Part shown: piece by piece, positions 33,283 to 43,041 of the stretch
Position numbering within the stretch: the first letter of the stretch is position 1
Layout: each line of letters begins with the position of its first letter
From: Sulfitobacter sp.
Lineage (GTDB): Bacteria; Pseudomonadota; Alphaproteobacteria; Rhodobacterales; Rhodobacteraceae
NCBI GenBank assembly: GCA_017854855.1
Contig: JAFMGZ010000003.1
Span: 83,519-147,518, forward strand
Reading direction: 5' to 3'
Length of the DNA: 64,000 nt
The notes under the pieces: generated by a model
Seen by the model: the letters and a program-made list of their open reading frames with translations, nothing else
Databases searched by the model: none
Told to the model about the DNA's origin: nothing
Translations under genes and position numbers: made by a program

Positions 33283-34035
33283 ATGACAACCCAAACGCTT
33301 GAGAAAAACGCAAACCATGCGGCAACCGCCCCGGCTTTTCTGTCGGTCTGGGATCTTGAGGCTTATTACGGCGAAAGCTACATCGTCCAGGGCGTGAGCT
33401 TTAACGTGCATGAGGGCGAAATCCTGGCCCTGCTCGGCCGAAACGGCGCGGGCAAGACGTCGACCCTGCGCGCCATCGCGCGGCTTGCTTCGCCAGAGGT
33501 GCGCCATGGCGAAATCTGGCTGGACCATCAACCCCTGCACAACATGTCCTCTTACCAGGCGTCGCAAGCAGGGCTTGGCCTGGTGCCAGAAGACCGCCGC
33601 ATCATTCCCGGCCTGACCGTTGAGGAAAACCTGAAACTGGCCCAGATCGCCCCGCCGATTGGCTGGTCGCTGGACCGCCTCTACACGCTGTTCCCCCGTC
33701 TGGGAGAGCGCAAGAGCCAGGAAGGCACCACCCTGTCGGGCGGCGAGCAGCAGATGCTTGCCATCGCCCGCGCCCTTGCCCGTGACATTAAGGTATTGTT
33801 GCTGGATGAACCCTATGAGGGTCTGGCACCGGTGATCGTGGATGAGATCGAAAAGACCCTTGGCATCATCAAGGAACAGGGCATCACCACCATTCTGGTT
33901 GAACAGAACGCGGTGCGTGCACTGAAACTGGCAGACCGTGCCGTGATCCTGGATACCGGCGGCGTCGTGTTTGACGGCACCGCGCAAGAGGTGCTGGACA
34001 ACGCAGAGCTGCGGGCGGAATACCTCGCGATCTGA
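33283..34035 (+). CDS. HAAT ABC transporter ATP-binding protein, LivF-like
   Basis: A 250-residue ATPase: Walker A GRNGAGKTSTLRAIA, GLGLVPEDRRIIPGLTVEENL (diagnostic LivF VPE-R motif), signature LSGGEQQMLAIARALA and Walker B LLLDEPYEGLAP. An extra ~20 residues at the N-terminus (TLEKNANHAATAPAFLSVWD) precede the usual start. It is the last gene of the transporter operon and is followed by a clear terminator. Confidence 0.94.
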   Translation: MTTQTLEKNANHAATAPAFLSVWDLEAYYGESYIVQGVSFNVHEGEILALLGRNGAGKTSTLRAIARLASPEVRHGEIWLDHQPLHNMSSYQASQAGLGLVPEDRRIIPGLTVEENLKLAQIAPPIGWSLDRLYTLFPRLGERKSQEGTTLSGGEQQMLAIARALARDIKVLLLDEPYEGLAPVIVDEIEKTLGIIKEQGITTILVEQNAVRALKLADRAVILDTGGVVFDGTAQEVLDNAELRAEYLAI

Positions 34036-34064
34036 CGGCACCTGCCCTTGTTTGCAACCAATCT

Positions 34065-34095
34065 ACAGCGCACCGTCTATCGGTGCGCTGTTTTT
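34065..34095 (+). terminator. Terminator of the HAAT transporter operon
   Basis: ACAGCGCACCG / CGGTGCGCTGT, an 11-bp perfect stem around TCTAT, followed by a T5 run on the plus strand. It lies 30 bases after the LivF-like stop. The minus strand has no U-tract, so it serves only the transporter. Confidence 0.9.
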
Positions 34096-34152
34096 CGTCA
34101 GGCGGCCCGCCGGGTCTGACAAACCCCGCCGCCCCCCTACCGCGCAAAGCTG

Positions 34153-35652
34153 CTACAACAATTTTCGCAATTCCGTCTTGAGCACTTTGCCGTAGTTGTT
34201 TTTGGGCAGCTCGCGCAGACGGATATAGGATTTGGGACGTTTGAACCGGGCGATATTGTCGAGGCAAAGCCGGTCAAGTTCGGCCTCGGGGGCATCACCC
34301 ACCACGAATGCGACCACCTCTTCGCCCCAATCGGGATGCGCGCGCCCCACAACCGACACCTCGCGCAGCGCCGCGTGCATCAGCAGGATTTCCTCTACCT
34401 CACGGGGATAGACATTTGACCCGCCGGTGATGATCACATCCTTGCTGCGGTCCTTGAGCGTCAGGTAGCCCGCCGCATCCAGCGATCCGATATCCCCGGT
34501 CATCAACCAGCCATCCTGTAGCGCATTGGCGGTGGCCGAGGGATGACGCCAATAGCCGCGCATGACCGTAGTGCCGCGCACCATGATCTCTCCCTCCTGG
34601 CCGGGGGGCAAGGGTTGGCCCTCTGGCCCCGCGATCTGCAGCTGCACCGCCGCCTGCGCCCGCCCGACAGAGCCCAGACGGCTGCGCCAGTCAGGATGGC
34701 TGCGGTCACTGACATCATGTCGCGACAGCGCGGTGATCCCCATCGGGCATTCGCCCTGACCGTAGATCTGCACAAAGATCGGGCCGAACCAAGCAACCGC
34801 ATCAATGATATCAGCGTTGTACATCGGTCCGCCTGCATAAACGATCGTGCGTAACCCCGCGCCCTTTGCCCCTGCGGCCCTTGCCCCATCAGTCAGTCGT
34901 TTGACCATCGTGGGTGCCGCGAATATATGGGCAGAGCCGAAATGCGCGGCCAGACCAAGGATTTCGTCCACCTCGAACCCACCTGAGGGCGGACAGACAT
35001 GCCGCGCGCCCGCCCGCACATGCATCACGGCATAAAGCCCTGCACCATGGCTCATTGGGGCGGCATAGATGGTGGCATCATCGGCGCTGACCTGATCCAC
35101 ATCGCTTTGATAACACAGCGCCATGGAGATCATCATACCATGGGTGATCATCACCCCTTTGGGCTGTCCGGTGGTCCCCGAGGTGTAAAAGAGCCATGCC
35201 AGATCATCGCCCTCGCGCGGGGTCACGCAGTGACAAGACCGCCGATAGGCCCGGATATCCGCAAAACCCGCGGCATCCATCACGACCAATTCGGGCATCT
35301 GCGGCATCTGGTCCAGCGCTTCGGCCAAGGCGGCTTGGGTGAAAACCATAGCACAGTCGGCATTATGCAGGATAAAGGCCGCTTCCCGGCCATGCAGCTT
35401 GGCATTGATCGGCACCGCCACGGCCCCCGTGATCCAGATGCCGTAGAGCACGACAAGGTAATCGGGCACATTCTTGCTATAGATACCCACACGGTCGCCG
35501 GGTGCGATTCCTTGGTCCTGTAGCCAGGCGGCAAGCCTGCGCGCGCCATCGGCAAACGCCCCGTAATCCGCGACAAGGGTCTGTCCGTGGTACAAAGCGG
35601 GCGCTTGGGGGCGATGTGCGGCGGCTGCAATCAACCAATGGGCAAGGTTCAT
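34153..35652 (-). CDS. AMP-dependent acyl-CoA synthetase/ligase
   Basis: A 499-residue class I adenylate-forming enzyme. P-loop A3 WLFYTSGTTGQPKGVMITHG, A5-like IYGQGECPMGITALS, A7 WLMTGDIGSLDAAGYLTLKDRSKD, A8 IITGGSNVYPREVEE and the catalytic Lys in PKNNYGKVLKTELR are all intact. It should activate a carboxylic acid to its CoA thioester; the acid is not predictable from sequence. It is convergent with the transporter operon and divergent (144 bp) from accB. The nearby ScfR-type regulator and importer make a short-chain or aromatic acid plausible, but that is inference. Confidence 0.9.
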   Translation of the reverse strand: MNLAHWLIAAAAHRPQAPALYHGQTLVADYGAFADGARRLAAWLQDQGIAPGDRVGIYSKNVPDYLVVLYGIWITGAVAVPINAKLHGREAAFILHNADCAMVFTQAALAEALDQMPQMPELVVMDAAGFADIRAYRRSCHCVTPREGDDLAWLFYTSGTTGQPKGVMITHGMMISMALCYQSDVDQVSADDATIYAAPMSHGAGLYAVMHVRAGARHVCPPSGGFEVDEILGLAAHFGSAHIFAAPTMVKRLTDGARAAGAKGAGLRTIVYAGGPMYNADIIDAVAWFGPIFVQIYGQGECPMGITALSRHDVSDRSHPDWRSRLGSVGRAQAAVQLQIAGPEGQPLPPGQEGEIMVRGTTVMRGYWRHPSATANALQDGWLMTGDIGSLDAAGYLTLKDRSKDVIITGGSNVYPREVEEILLMHAALREVSVVGRAHPDWGEEVVAFVVGDAPEAELDRLCLDNIARFKRPKSYIRLRELPKNNYGKVLKTELRKLL

Positions 35653-35796
35653 CTTGGGTCTCCTCCGACGGGCAGCATGCCTGCCGCTTCAGCCAGAAAC
35701 AACTGGCGGCTTTTCATGCCAAGACCCTTGGCCTATAAGCGACCATGACGTCACGGCAAATAGATCGGCCGGACCAAGGGACATGTTGAGGACTTT

Positions 35797-36306
35797 ATGA
35801 CTAAAAATACCCATGACGCGGATGTAGCCTTCATCCGGGCACTTGCAGAATTGCTCAACGAAAATGATCTGACGGAATTGCAGGTCAAGCGCGATTATGC
35901 CGAGGATGACAGCCTGAACGTGCGTGTCAGCCGCAAGCCGCCACAGCAAATCATGGCCCCTGCGGCGCAGATGCAGGCGGCAATGCCACAGATGCAGGCC
36001 CCTGCCGCCGCAATGGCCCCCGCAGCCACCGCCGCTGCGGCACCAGCCGCTGCCGAAGATCCCGCCAGCCACCCCGGTGCGGTTACATCGCCCATGGTGG
36101 GCACGATCTATATGCAGGCCGAACCCGGTTCACCGCCGTTCATTTCCGTCGGGGCCACCGTCAGCGAAGGCGACACCTTGCTGATCGTTGAGGCCATGAA
36201 GACCATGAACCATATCCCTGCGCCGCGCTCTGGCATGATCAAGCGGGTGCTGGTCGGCGACGGCGACGCCGTGGAGTTTGGCGCACCGCTGGTCATCATC
36301 GAATAA
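35797..36306 (+). CDS. accB: Biotin carboxyl carrier protein of acetyl-CoA carboxylase
   Basis: A 169-residue BCCP: N-terminal helical part [23 protein letters not shown], a Pro/Ala/Met-rich flexible linker (about 48-87), then the biotinyl domain with [19 protein letters not shown] and the biotin site EAMKTMNH (Lys135). It carries CO2 between biotin carboxylase and the carboxyltransferase for malonyl-CoA formation. accC follows after 10 bp. Confidence 0.97.
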   Translation: MTKNTHDADVAFIRALAELLNENDLTELQVKRDYAEDDSLNVRVSRKPPQQIMAPAAQMQAAMPQMQAPAAAMAPAATAAAAPAAAEDPASHPGAVTSPMVGTIYMQAEPGSPPFISVGATVSEGDTLLIVEAMKTMNHIPAPRSGMIKRVLVGDGDAVEFGAPLVIIE

Positions 36307-36316
36307 GGGATTGGCA

Positions 36317-37669
36317 ATGTTCAACAAAATTCTTGTTGCCAATCGGGGCGAGATTGCCCTGAGAGTCATCCGTGCCGCACGCGAAATGGGCATCCAATCC
36401 GTTGCCGTGCATTCGACCGCTGATAGCGATGCCATGCATGTGCGTATGGCAGACGAATCTGTCTGCGTCGGGCCGCCTTCCTCCACGCAGTCCTACCTGT
36501 CGATTCCGGCGATCATTGCCGCCTGCGAGATTACCGGCGCAGAGGCGATTCACCCCGGCTATGGTTTCCTGTCAGAGAATGCCGCGTTCGTTCAGGTGGT
36601 CCAGGACCACGGATTGACCTTTATCGGCCCCACAGCCGAACATATCCGCGTGATGGGCGACAAGATCACCGCCAAGGACACGATGAAAAAGCTGGGCGTG
36701 CCTTGCGTTCCCGGCTCTCAGGGTGGTGTGGCCACGCTGGAAGAAGCAAAGGCCCTGGGCGAAGAAATCGGTTATCCAGTGATCATCAAGGCCACCGCCG
36801 GTGGTGGTGGCAAGGGCATGAAGGTCGCGGCCACCGCAAAGGACATGGAACGCGCGTTTCAGACCGCCCGCGCCGAAGGCAAATCAAATTTCGGCAATGA
36901 TGAAGTCTATATCGAAAAATATCTGACCACGCCGCGCCACATCGAAATACAGGTCTTTGGCGATGGCAAAGGCCGCGCCGTGCATCTGGGCGAACGTGAC
37001 TGTTCGCTGCAGCGCCGGCATCAGAAGGTCTTTGAAGAGGCCCCCGGCCCCGCCATCACCGCCGAGGAACGCGCCCGCATTGGCAAAGTCTGTGCCGACG
37101 CCATGGCTGACATCAAATACATCGGCGCGGGCACGATCGAGTTCCTGTATGAAAACGGGGAATTCTATTTCATCGAAATGAACACCCGCCTGCAGGTGGA
37201 ACATCCCGTGACCGAAGCCATCTTTGGCGTCGATCTGGTGCGCGAACAGATCCGGGTCGCTGGTGGCATGGACATGTCCTTTGTGCAGGAGGACCTCAAG
37301 ATCAACGGCCACGCCATCGAGGTGCGGATCAACGCGGAAAAACTGCCGAACTTCACGCCCTGCCCGGGCCGGATCACGCAGTATCATGCCCCCGGTGGAT
37401 TGGGTGTGCGCATGGACAGCGCGTTGTATGATGGCTATTCGATCCCGCCTTATTACGACAGTCTGATCGGCAAGCTGATTGTCCACGGCCGCGACCGACC
37501 AGAGGCGCTGGCAAGGCTCAATCGCGCATTGGGCGAGCTGATCGTGGATGGTGTGGACACCACCTTGCCCCTGTTCCACGCGCTGTTGGCAGAAGAACAC
37601 ATCCAGACCGGTGACTATAACATTCACTGGCTGGAACATTGGCTGGAACACAAGACCCCGGATGCCTGA
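36317..37669 (+). CDS. accC: Acetyl-CoA carboxylase biotin carboxylase subunit
   Basis: A 450-residue biotin carboxylase starting [25 protein letters not shown]. The ATP-grasp glycine loop is [14 protein letters not shown], with [38 protein letters not shown] (metal/biotin residues) and [13 protein letters not shown] following. It is full length and intact. The start at 36317 is fixed by homology and an upstream AAGGGA; the longer frame from 36278 lies inside accB. Confidence 0.98.
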   Translation: MFNKILVANRGEIALRVIRAAREMGIQSVAVHSTADSDAMHVRMADESVCVGPPSSTQSYLSIPAIIAACEITGAEAIHPGYGFLSENAAFVQVVQDHGLTFIGPTAEHIRVMGDKITAKDTMKKLGVPCVPGSQGGVATLEEAKALGEEIGYPVIIKATAGGGGKGMKVAATAKDMERAFQTARAEGKSNFGNDEVYIEKYLTTPRHIEIQVFGDGKGRAVHLGERDCSLQRRHQKVFEEAPGPAITAEERARIGKVCADAMADIKYIGAGTIEFLYENGEFYFIEMNTRLQVEHPVTEAIFGVDLVREQIRVAGGMDMSFVQEDLKINGHAIEVRINAEKLPNFTPCPGRITQYHAPGGLGVRMDSALYDGYSIPPYYDSLIGKLIVHGRDRPEALARLNRALGELIVDGVDTTLPLFHALLAEEHIQTGDYNIHWLEHWLEHKTPDA

Positions 37670-37675
37670 CGGCCC

Positions 37676-38311
37676 ATGTCAGAGCTGACACCGGAACTGC
37701 TGTTGCACGGATATTCCATCGGAATATTCCCAATGGCCGAAAACCGGGACGACCCAGAGATTTTCTGGGTCGACCCGAAACGCCGGGGCATCTTTCCCTT
37801 GGATGGGTTTCACATCTCGCGGTCCTTGGCCCGGGCGATGCGCCAAAGCCGGTTTGAAGTGACGATAAACCACGATTTCAACGGCGTGGTCGCCGCCTGT
37901 GCCGACCGCACAGACACCTGGATAAACGCCGAAATAGCCCAACTTTACAGTGGCTTGCATGATATGGGCCATGCCCATTCGCTTGAACTATGGGAAGAGG
38001 ACGCGCTGGTGGGCGGCGTTTACGGCGTGACCCTGGGTGCGGCCTTCTTTGGCGAAAGCATGTTTTCACGCAGAACCAACGCCTCAAAGATGGCGCTTGC
38101 GGCCTTGGTAGAACGCCTGAACCGCGCGGGCTTTACCCTGTTTGACACACAGTTTCTCACCGACCATCTGGCGTCATTGGGGGCGGTTGAAATCAGCCGC
38201 CGCACCTATCACAGGCGCCTGGATCAGGCAAAAACCCAAAGCGCAGACTTTACCGCAGCTGACATCCTGCCGCTTTACGAGGTGGTGCAGCGAATGACCC
38301 ATACATCATAG
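37676..38311 (+). CDS. aat: Leucyl/phenylalanyl-tRNA--protein transferase
   Basis: A 211-residue L/F-transferase of the N-degron pathway: [65 protein letters not shown] and [21 protein letters not shown] are family hallmarks. It adds Leu/Phe to N-terminal Arg/Lys so that ClpS/ClpAP can degrade the protein; clpP lies 5 kb away but is not in the same operon. It starts 6 bp after accC, and its end overlaps the convergent DUF2155 gene by 37 bp. Confidence 0.97.
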   Translation: MSELTPELLLHGYSIGIFPMAENRDDPEIFWVDPKRRGIFPLDGFHISRSLARAMRQSRFEVTINHDFNGVVAACADRTDTWINAEIAQLYSGLHDMGHAHSLELWEEDALVGGVYGVTLGAAFFGESMFSRRTNASKMALAALVERLNRAGFTLFDTQFLTDHLASLGAVEISRRTYHRRLDQAKTQSADFTAADILPLYEVVQRMTHTS

Positions 38312-38628
38312 CGGCGATGCTCAAGCGATGAGAGCGCCGGGGAAGACGCAATCATCCATCCCGAGAAAAGCGTCCCGGGTTTGCCTGTCTCGGAAATTTC
38401 CAGATTGGCAAAGGCGTTACCAGCAGGATTGCCCGCAGGATAACGGCATTCCTTCATCACGACCTGCAAAGCGCCTACCGTTTCGCCCTGCCCAACACGC
38501 ATTTCTATGTCAAAGGCCTGGCCAGAGGTCTTGTCCAGGGCGCGCAGGATGCCCCCCGGCCCATTCACGACCTCCTGTGCTGCCACAGGTGCTGCCATCA
38601 GACCAAGTACAGATATAAGTTTCCACAT
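38275..38628 (-). CDS. DUF2155 domain-containing secreted protein
   Basis: A 117-residue protein with a signal peptide ([18 protein letters not shown]) followed by the DUF2155 domain: [34 protein letters not shown] and [28 protein letters not shown]. Two Cys residues (in KECRYP and IRCTT) could form a disulfide in the periplasm. The function of this alphaproteobacterial family is unknown. The C-terminal 37 nt overlap the end of aat on the other strand. The start at 38628 fits the signal peptide; 38733 does not. Confidence 0.9.
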   Translation of the reverse strand: MWKLISVLGLMAAPVAAQEVVNGPGGILRALDKTSGQAFDIEMRVGQGETVGALQVVMKECRYPAGNPAGNAFANLEISETGKPGTLFSGWMIASSPALSSLEHRRYDVWVIRCTTS

Positions 38629-38653
38629 CGACGGCACCCAGCTGCCCTTTGGC

Positions 38654-39037
38654 TTACTCAGGGGTCCAGGCCTCATAATCGGAGCGTTCCTTGGGCGATT
38701 TCTGACGGATGGAACCTGCAGGCGCATAGGCAAGCATGGTTCCGGTCAGGTTTTCGACATGGGGCTTTTCCCAGGACTTATGGACCAGCGGCTTTTCGGT
38801 CGGCGGCTCATTCCAGGTGCGGTGCAGCCAGCCATGCCAGTCCGGGCTGACCCGGCTTGCTTCCATGTCGCCGTTGTAGATGACCCAGCGTTTGCTGTCA
38901 TCGGCATTGTGGTAATAGATATTGCCCTGATCGTCCTGGCCGACCTTGACGCCCTTGCGCCAGGTGAAAAACTGGGTGTTCAGGGTTTGCCCGTCCCACC
39001 ATGTCAATGCCCGGAAAATTGTGTTCAGAATGCCCAT
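38654..39037 (-). CDS. NDUFA12-family NADH:ubiquinone oxidoreductase accessory subunit
   Basis: This 127-residue protein resembles mitochondrial complex I subunit NDUFA12/B17.2: [39 protein letters not shown]-like [31 protein letters not shown], and the C-terminal [26 protein letters not shown]. In alphaproteobacteria it is an accessory or assembly component of complex I. It is encoded 25 bp upstream of the DUF2155 gene, a common pairing in Rhodobacterales. Confidence 0.95.
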   Translation of the reverse strand: MGILNTIFRALTWWDGQTLNTQFFTWRKGVKVGQDDQGNIYYHNADDSKRWVIYNGDMEASRVSPDWHGWLHRTWNEPPTEKPLVHKSWEKPHVENLTGTMLAYAPAGSIRQKSPKERSDYEAWTPE

Positions 39038-39217
39038 GATGCTCTCCGCTCTCGCTTGGCCCGGTTATGCACCAAGCGGTGCGGCACGTCCAGCACCCAT
39101 CCGACCTTGACAGGTGTTGCGGCAAAGACTCGACCCTTGGCCGAGGCCAAAACGCAGCCGCAAAGCGCTTGGCCTGCAAACCCCTGGCCAGTAGTGTTTC
39201 CAAAACGGAGACAACCG

Positions 39218-40984
39218 ATGGCAGACACCCACGATTTCCCCCCATTTGTGGCAGAATGCCATGGGGTCAAACTTCCTGACAGCCCCTTGCTGAACCCCAC
39301 GCGGATCGCCCGGATCAATGCGGCGCGCTATGAGGGGCAGGAAATCGCCGGCGCGCTGAATGTCGTGCAACCCGGCGACCGCGTGCTGGAACTGGGTGTG
39401 GGAACGGGTCTGGTCGGGGCGATCGTGGCCCATAATGCAAAACCTGAAAAGGTGATGTCCTTTGAGGCCAACCCCGCGCTGATTGAACATATTAACGCGC
39501 TCTATCGGTTCAACCACCTTGAAGACAGGATGGAGGTCAACAACGCCTTGCTGGTCAGCGACCCCAAGGCCCCCAAATCATTGGTGTTTCACGTCCGCAG
39601 TTCGTTTCTGGGATCTTCGCTGATTGATACCGATACCCGCGCCACCACCCCCATCGACGTGCCAACCCGGCAATACGCCCAAGTGCACCAGGACTTCAGA
39701 CCGGATGTCCTGCTGATCGACATCGAAGGGGGGGAATTGGAGTTTCTGCGCCATGCCTCCCTCAAGGGTGTCCGGGCCATCGTGATTGAGTTCCACCCAG
39801 ATGCCTATGGCAAGGAAGGAATGCGCGAATGCAAGTCCATCCTCGAAAAGGCAGGCTTTACCAAGGTGCCGGAACATTGCACCCGCCATGTCTGGACCTG
39901 CACCTTTACCCCGATGGTACAGGCCCCGGTCCCGGATCGCGGCTGGTCACGTCAGGTGAATGTGCTGAAAAATGCCTGTGTCGTGCCGCCCGCTGAAACC
40001 GGTTTTGTCCAGCAAGCCGGTGTGCTGGATGCCGCGGGCACCTATCAGGCCAGCGGCGCATTATGGCGCAATGGCAGGGCCCTGACCACCGCGCCACAGA
40101 CCCCGCCGGACGATCTGCCACTGCGCAAGGGCACATGGCTCTGGGGGGGCGTATTGTGGATGCATTTCGGCCATTTCCTGGTCGAGAGCATGGCTCGCCT
40201 CTGGGCGCTTGACCATCTCGAACATGACATCGACGGCATTCTCTTTGTCCCCAAACGCCCCCGCAACAAGGATGAGGTGATTGATTTCCAGCGGCATCTG
40301 GTCGCGGCCATGGGCACACAGGCCCCCATCGTTTCTGTGACCGAACCCGAGCGGGTGGAGCGCCTGATCCTGCCCGGACAGGGTTTTGGGCTGGGTTCCA
40401 TGATCACCGGCACGCCCGAATTCCGCGCGGCTGTCGCGGGCCGCTTTGCCAAGGAAATCCCCGCCCAAGGACCCGAAAAAATCTACATCAGCCGCAGCAG
40501 GCTGCCCTCAGGGCGCGGCACATTGATCGGCGAGACGGAACTGGAAGCGCATCTGCAAACCGAAGGCTATACGATCTACCACCCGGAAAAACACGACATT
40601 CACCACCAAATCGCAACCTATAAGGCCGCCAAAAGCATCATCGCCGCCGAAGGCTCCGCGCTGCATCTGGTCGGTATGGTCAGTGATGGCACAAGCGATG
40701 TGGCGATGATCGTGCGCCGCCCCTCAGGGGCCACGCGCAATATCGAAATCCACCTTGAGGCCTTTTCCGGCAGCGCCTGCACATCGGTCACGGCGCTGAA
40801 ACGATCCTGGAAACCGCTTGGCAAAGCCAAGCCGCGCAACTGGATGGGCGAGCTGGACATGCCTGCCCTCCAGACAGCGCTTGCCGCAGCCGGGTTTGTC
40901 ACATCCGGTGGCCCGCAATGGCCCCCGCTGGACGCAGCCACCGTTCAGGACCGGCTGGGCGATCGTTTCGAACAAGTCGCCTGA
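39218..40984 (+). CDS. FkbM methyltransferase-glycosyltransferase 61 fusion protein
   Basis: A 588-residue protein joining two enzymes. Residues ~20-230 are an FkbM-type SAM methyltransferase: QPGDRVLELGVGTGLVGAIVA (SAM motif I), SFEANPALIEHINALY and DVLLIDIEGGELEFLRHAS. Residues ~300-520 are a GT61/DUF563-like domain: GGVLWMHFGHFLVESMARLWAL, KIYISRSRLP and IIAAEGSALHLVGMV. The start at 39218 was chosen because the frame upstream to 38507 lies antisense to NDUFA12 and DUF2155. Both activities suggest modification of a surface glycan; the acceptor is unknown. Confidence 0.85.
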   Translation: MADTHDFPPFVAECHGVKLPDSPLLNPTRIARINAARYEGQEIAGALNVVQPGDRVLELGVGTGLVGAIVAHNAKPEKVMSFEANPALIEHINALYRFNHLEDRMEVNNALLVSDPKAPKSLVFHVRSSFLGSSLIDTDTRATTPIDVPTRQYAQVHQDFRPDVLLIDIEGGELEFLRHASLKGVRAIVIEFHPDAYGKEGMRECKSILEKAGFTKVPEHCTRHVWTCTFTPMVQAPVPDRGWSRQVNVLKNACVVPPAETGFVQQAGVLDAAGTYQASGALWRNGRALTTAPQTPPDDLPLRKGTWLWGGVLWMHFGHFLVESMARLWALDHLEHDIDGILFVPKRPRNKDEVIDFQRHLVAAMGTQAPIVSVTEPERVERLILPGQGFGLGSMITGTPEFRAAVAGRFAKEIPAQGPEKIYISRSRLPSGRGTLIGETELEAHLQTEGYTIYHPEKHDIHHQIATYKAAKSIIAAEGSALHLVGMVSDGTSDVAMIVRRPSGATRNIEIHLEAFSGSACTSVTALKRSWKPLGKAKPRNWMGELDMPALQTALAAAGFVTSGGPQWPPLDAATVQDRLGDRFEQVA

Positions 40985-40997
40985 ACAACCGCGCGCC

Positions 40998-41360
40998 TCA
41001 ATCCGGCAACAGTGCCGTAACCTCGATCTCAATGCGGTATTTTGGATCAATCAAACCACATTCGATCATCGTCGCCGCTGGTGGGGTGGCCCCGAATGTC
41101 TTGGCCAGAACAGGCCAGCAGGGTTCAAACTCCGCCCGGTCCGGCAGCATATAGGTCACCCGCACCACATCCGCGAACCCCGCTCCCGCCTCACGCAGCG
41201 CCTGCCCGATGATGTCCAGCGCGCTCTCACATTGGCTGACCACATCATCCCCCTGCCCCACGGTGCCGGCCACATGGACAAAACCACCCGCGACAACCGC
41301 CCGGCAATAGCCAATCTTCGCCTCAAATGCACCGCCTGAATGTATCCGCCTGATCGACAT
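40998..41360 (-). CDS. RidA (YjgF/YER057c/UK114) family protein
   Basis: A 120-residue RidA-like protein: FEAKIGYCRAVVAGGFVHVAGTVG, ALDIIGQALREAGAGFADVVRVTYML and the C-terminal MIECGLIDPKYRIEIEVTALLP, with Glu where the family's YxVEIE motif lies and a Cys near the ligand pocket. RidA proper deaminates reactive enamines and imines. The classical catalytic Arg near residue 105 (RVxVE) is not obvious here: the segment reads PKYRIEIEV, with Arg present one position off. The subgroup is therefore unsure. Confidence 0.88.
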   Translation of the reverse strand: MSIRRIHSGGAFEAKIGYCRAVVAGGFVHVAGTVGQGDDVVSQCESALDIIGQALREAGAGFADVVRVTYMLPDRAEFEPCWPVLAKTFGATPPAATMIECGLIDPKYRIEIEVTALLPD

Positions 41361-41620
41361 GATCTAAATCCCTCTGCTGGTTTCGGAGCCGCCCTTGCTT
41401 GAGCCAGACAGCCCTGCGGACATGGCAGCGTCAAGCTGAATCGCCGAGGGGCCCCTTTGGGGTTTCGGCTATTCTGCTTGATGCTGTCAGGGCCGTGGGG
41501 CAGGCAGGAATCAATCAAGGGTGGTTCTGAAACCATATGCTGGTTTTGGAGAGCCCCGCAGCGCTCTGCCCTCAAAATGCACAAAGGGCGCGTCCAACGA
41601 CACGCCCCATGTGTTACTCT

Positions 41621-41649
41621 CGTAGGGTGGGCATCCTGCCCACCGTGCG
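41621..41649. repeat. REP-like palindrome downstream of clpX
   Basis: GGTGGGC-ATCCT-GCCCACC (41626-41644) within the context CGTAGGGTGGGC...CCGTGCG. It shares the GTAGGG(T/C)GGG core with the element at 33221-33262. It lies 2 bp beyond the clpX stop codon in a 290-bp gene-free stretch, so it may double as the clpX transcript end. No U-tract is seen. Confidence 0.6.
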
Positions 41650-41650
41650 A

Positions 41651-42916
41651 TCAGCCAGCGGTTGCAGATTCTTTCTCTGCTTCGCTGTGGATCATCAAAG
41701 GTGCGGCATCCGAATTGACCGCCTCTTCATTGACCACGACCTCAATGACCGAATCCAGACCAGGCAGCTCAAACATCGTGTCCAGCAAGATGTCCTCCAG
41801 GATGGAGCGCAAACCCCGGGCACCTGTCTTGCGCTCAATCGCCCGTTTGGCAATCGCAGACAGCGCGTCCTCGGTAAAGTTCAGCTGCGTATCTTCCAGC
41901 TCGAACAGGCGCTGGTACTGTTTGACCAATGCGTTCTTGGGCTGGGTCAGGATCGTCACCAGCGCATCTTCGTCCAGATCTTCCAATGTCGCCAGAACCG
42001 GCAAACGCCCAACGAATTCCGGGATCAAACCGAATTTCAGCAGGTCCTCCGGTTCCAGATCGGTAAAGATCTCGCCGACACCGCGCGCATCGACGTCACG
42101 TACATCGGCACCGAACCCCATGGCAGAGCCTTTGCCGCGCGCCGCGATGATCTTGTCCAGACCCGCAAAAGCGCCGCCGCAGATGAACAGGATGTTCGTT
42201 GTATCCACCTGCAGGAATTCCTGCTGCGGATGTTTGCGGCCCCCTTGGGGTGGCACGCTGGCAACGGTGCCTTCCATCAGCTTCAGCAAGGCCTGCTGCA
42301 CGCCTTCGCCCGACACGTCACGGGTGATGGACGGGTTTTCGGATTTGCGCGTGATCTTGTCGACTTCGTCGATATAGACAATGCCGCGCTGCGCCCGTTC
42401 CACGTTGTATTCTGAGGATTGCAGAAGTTTGAGGATGATGTTTTCCACATCCTCGCCCACATAACCGGCCTCTGTCAGCGTTGTCGCATCCGCCATCGTG
42501 AACGGCACATCCAGAATGCGCGCCAGCGTCTGTGCCAGCAGCGTCTTGCCGCAGCCTGTGGGGCCGATCAGCAGGATATTGGATTTTGCCAGTTCGATGT
42601 CCCCGCCCTTCTGGGCGTGGTTCAGGCGCTTGTAGTGGTTGTGCACCGCGACCGAAAGCACACGTTTCGCCGTGGCCTGTCCGATCACGTAATCGTCCAG
42701 AACAGCGCAGATGTCCTTTGGCGTGGGCACGCCATCGGTTGCCTTCAGGCCGGATGCCTTTGTCTCTTCGCGGATGATGTCCATGCAAAGCTCGACGCAT
42801 TCATCGCAGATGAATACGGTCGGTCCCGCTATCAGTTTGCGCACCTCATGCTGGCTTTTGCCGCAGAAGCTGCAATATAGGGTGTTTTTGCTATCACCGC
42901 CGGAATTAGTCGCCAT
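41651..42916 (-). CDS. clpX: ATP-dependent Clp protease ATP-binding subunit ClpX
   Basis: A 421-residue AAA+ unfoldase. The N-terminal C4 zinc domain is [15 protein letters not shown]...[10 protein letters not shown]; Walker A is [18 protein letters not shown]; Walker B is [10 protein letters not shown]. The pore and IGF-type ClpP-docking loops are in the expected middle region ([25 protein letters not shown] holds the IGF equivalent MGFGA). The C-terminal [18 protein letters not shown] sensor-2 block is intact. It lies 125 bp downstream of clpP on the same strand. Confidence 0.98.
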   Translation of the reverse strand: MATNSGGDSKNTLYCSFCGKSQHEVRKLIAGPTVFICDECVELCMDIIREETKASGLKATDGVPTPKDICAVLDDYVIGQATAKRVLSVAVHNHYKRLNHAQKGGDIELAKSNILLIGPTGCGKTLLAQTLARILDVPFTMADATTLTEAGYVGEDVENIILKLLQSSEYNVERAQRGIVYIDEVDKITRKSENPSITRDVSGEGVQQALLKLMEGTVASVPPQGGRKHPQQEFLQVDTTNILFICGGAFAGLDKIIAARGKGSAMGFGADVRDVDARGVGEIFTDLEPEDLLKFGLIPEFVGRLPVLATLEDLDEDALVTILTQPKNALVKQYQRLFELEDTQLNFTEDALSAIAKRAIERKTGARGLRSILEDILLDTMFELPGLDSVIEVVVNEEAVNSDAAPLMIHSEAEKESATAG

Positions 42917-43041
42917 GTCAGCCCTTTCAGGTCTGTCGTGAATTTTGCACCGAAATCACTGCTAAGGTGCGGTCCATGCTCTAACCCTATGGCAGAGCCA
43001 CAGGCGCTACAATCGCAAAATCGCAGCGCCTGAGGTCTTGG

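Noticed and set aside
38507..39217. 825-residue open frame extending the FkbM-GT61 gene upstream by 237 residues
   Set aside because: The extension lies antisense to the well-supported NDUFA12 and DUF2155 genes, is Pro/Arg/Cys-rich with no family features, and MADTHDF at 39218 starts the conserved protein.
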